This document shows positions 6,008 to 6,464 of a stretch of DNA of 6,464 nucleotides, piece by piece. Within the stretch, counting starts at the first letter, position 1. Each line of letters starts with the position of its first letter. The notes below the pieces were generated by a model. That model made no database searches. It saw nothing but the letters and a program-made list of their open reading frames with translations, and was not told the DNA's origin. The translations under genes were made by a program, and so were the position numbers. Source of the stretch: Actinomycetes bacterium (GTDB lineage Bacteria > Actinomycetota > Actinomycetes > Mycobacteriales > Mycobacteriaceae); NCBI GenBank assembly GCA_023460175.1, contig JAEWRC010000092.1, positions 1 through 6,464 on the forward strand. The letters run 5' to 3'.

Positions 6008-6464
6008 GTGGCAAATAAAGAGGCGGTCAAGGGGCCGGAGCGCTGGTCGGTCGGTATTCCGAAGCTGCGCAACGCCTCCGGGGCGTTTCAGGCAATCGGC
6101 GGCTTGTTTGCCATGTCGGCCGACGCGTTCCGCTACATCTTCGTCCGACCGTTCCAGTGGCGCGAGTTTTTGGAGCAGTCGTGGTTTGTGGCGCGGGTGT
6201 CGTTGGCGCCGACGTTGTTGGTGGCGATTCCGTTCACGGTGTTGGTGTCGTTCACGTTGAACATTTTGTTGCGGGAGTTGGGGGCGGCGGATCTGTCGGG
6301 GGCGGGTGCGGCTTTTGGTGCGGTGACGCAGTTGGGCCCGATGGTGACGGTGTTGATCGTCGCCGGTGCGGGGGCGACGGCGATGTGTGCGGATCTGGGG
6401 TCGCGGACGATTCGTGAGGAGATCGACGCGATGGAGGTGCTGGGGATCAATCCGGTGCAGCGTC
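6008..6464 (+). CDS. YrbE/MlaE-family permease of an mce transporter (3' end cut off by the window)
   Basis: The first 152 residues of an integral membrane permease; the family is usually about 250-290 residues, so nearly half lies beyond the window. YrbE proteins form the inner-membrane channel of Mce lipid importers, working with an MlaF-like ATPase (MceG) and secreted Mce proteins. FRYIFVRPFQWREFLEQSWF (42-60) and the hydrophobic helix around 66-88 are family features, as are the segment GAVTQLGPMVTVLIVAGAGATAMCADLG (104-131) and the cytoplasmic coupling motif REEIDAMEVLGINP (136-149). It is probably the first permease (YrbE-A) of its operon, with YrbE-B and Mce genes expected downstream. 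Which mce cluster it belongs to cannot be settled from this fragment, so no symbol is given. The start is GTG with GGAAGGGG 6 bases upstream. Codon use shifts sharply near 6164: third-position C falls from about 40% to 10%, and leucine becomes mainly TTG. Confidence 0.93.
   Translation, partial: MANKEAVKGPERWSVGIPKLRNASGAFQAIGGLFAMSADAFRYIFVRPFQWREFLEQSWFVARVSLAPTLLVAIPFTVLVSFTLNILLRELGAADLSGAGAAFGAVTQLGPMVTVLIVAGAGATAMCADLGSRTIREEIDAMEVLGINPVQR

Noticed and set aside
5647..6018. Plus-strand open frame of 123 codons between the CoA-transferase and yrbE genes
   Set aside because: No ribosome site, no family resemblance, and it runs through several inverted repeats and the yrbE ribosome site.
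5629..6072. Minus-strand open frame of 147 codons upstream of yrbE
   Set aside because: It overlaps the yrbE start, has no ribosome site that I can see, and its composition is unlike the window's real proteins.
6008..6464. Assigning the permease to mce4 (yrbE4A) specifically
   Set aside because: YrbE-A proteins of different mce clusters are very alike over this fragment, and the neighbouring genes differ from the mce4 context I remember, so only the family is called.

Overview
The window is GC-rich actinobacterial DNA, most likely from a Mycobacterium/Mycolicibacterium-type organism. Three things point there: a short-chain dehydrogenase of the mycofactocin-associated type, a single-cluster ferredoxin paired with a P450 as is common in mycobacteria, and the start of a YrbE (MlaE-like) permease gene of the kind that opens mce operons. 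No RNA gene, insertion sequence or CRISPR array was seen.

Layout: (1) bases 1-70 hold a nested inverted repeat, just past the end of the leftward operon. (2) A leftward operon, transcribed from about 2.7 kb to base 71, encodes in order a mycofactocin-type SDR alcohol dehydrogenase, a 63-residue ferredoxin and a cytochrome P450. (3) A divergent control region (2589-2924) has candidate promoters for both directions, two dyads and a potentially structured leader. (4) A rightward pair encodes an NAD(P)-dependent aldehyde dehydrogenase and a class III (CaiB/BaiF) CoA-transferase, translationally coupled by an ATGA overlap. (5) A 375-base non-coding stretch rich in inverted repeats follows. (6) A YrbE permease gene starts at 6008 and runs off the right edge.

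The genes form a plausible chemical sequence. P450 plus ferredoxin would hydroxylate a hydrophobic compound, the SDR would oxidise the alcohol to an aldehyde or ketone, the aldehyde dehydrogenase would give the acid, and the CoA-transferase would activate the acid for beta-oxidation. The adjacent mce locus could supply uptake of the lipid-like substrate. The enzyme families are well supported by motifs. The shared pathway, the substrate (terpenoid, steroid side chain or similar) and the link to the Mce transporter are inferences from gene order.

The points most worth following are the catabolic module beside an mce locus, the 19-bp palindrome lying on the probable aldehyde dehydrogenase -10 box, the competing hairpins in the SDR leader, the dyads ahead of yrbE, and an abrupt codon-usage change inside yrbE.
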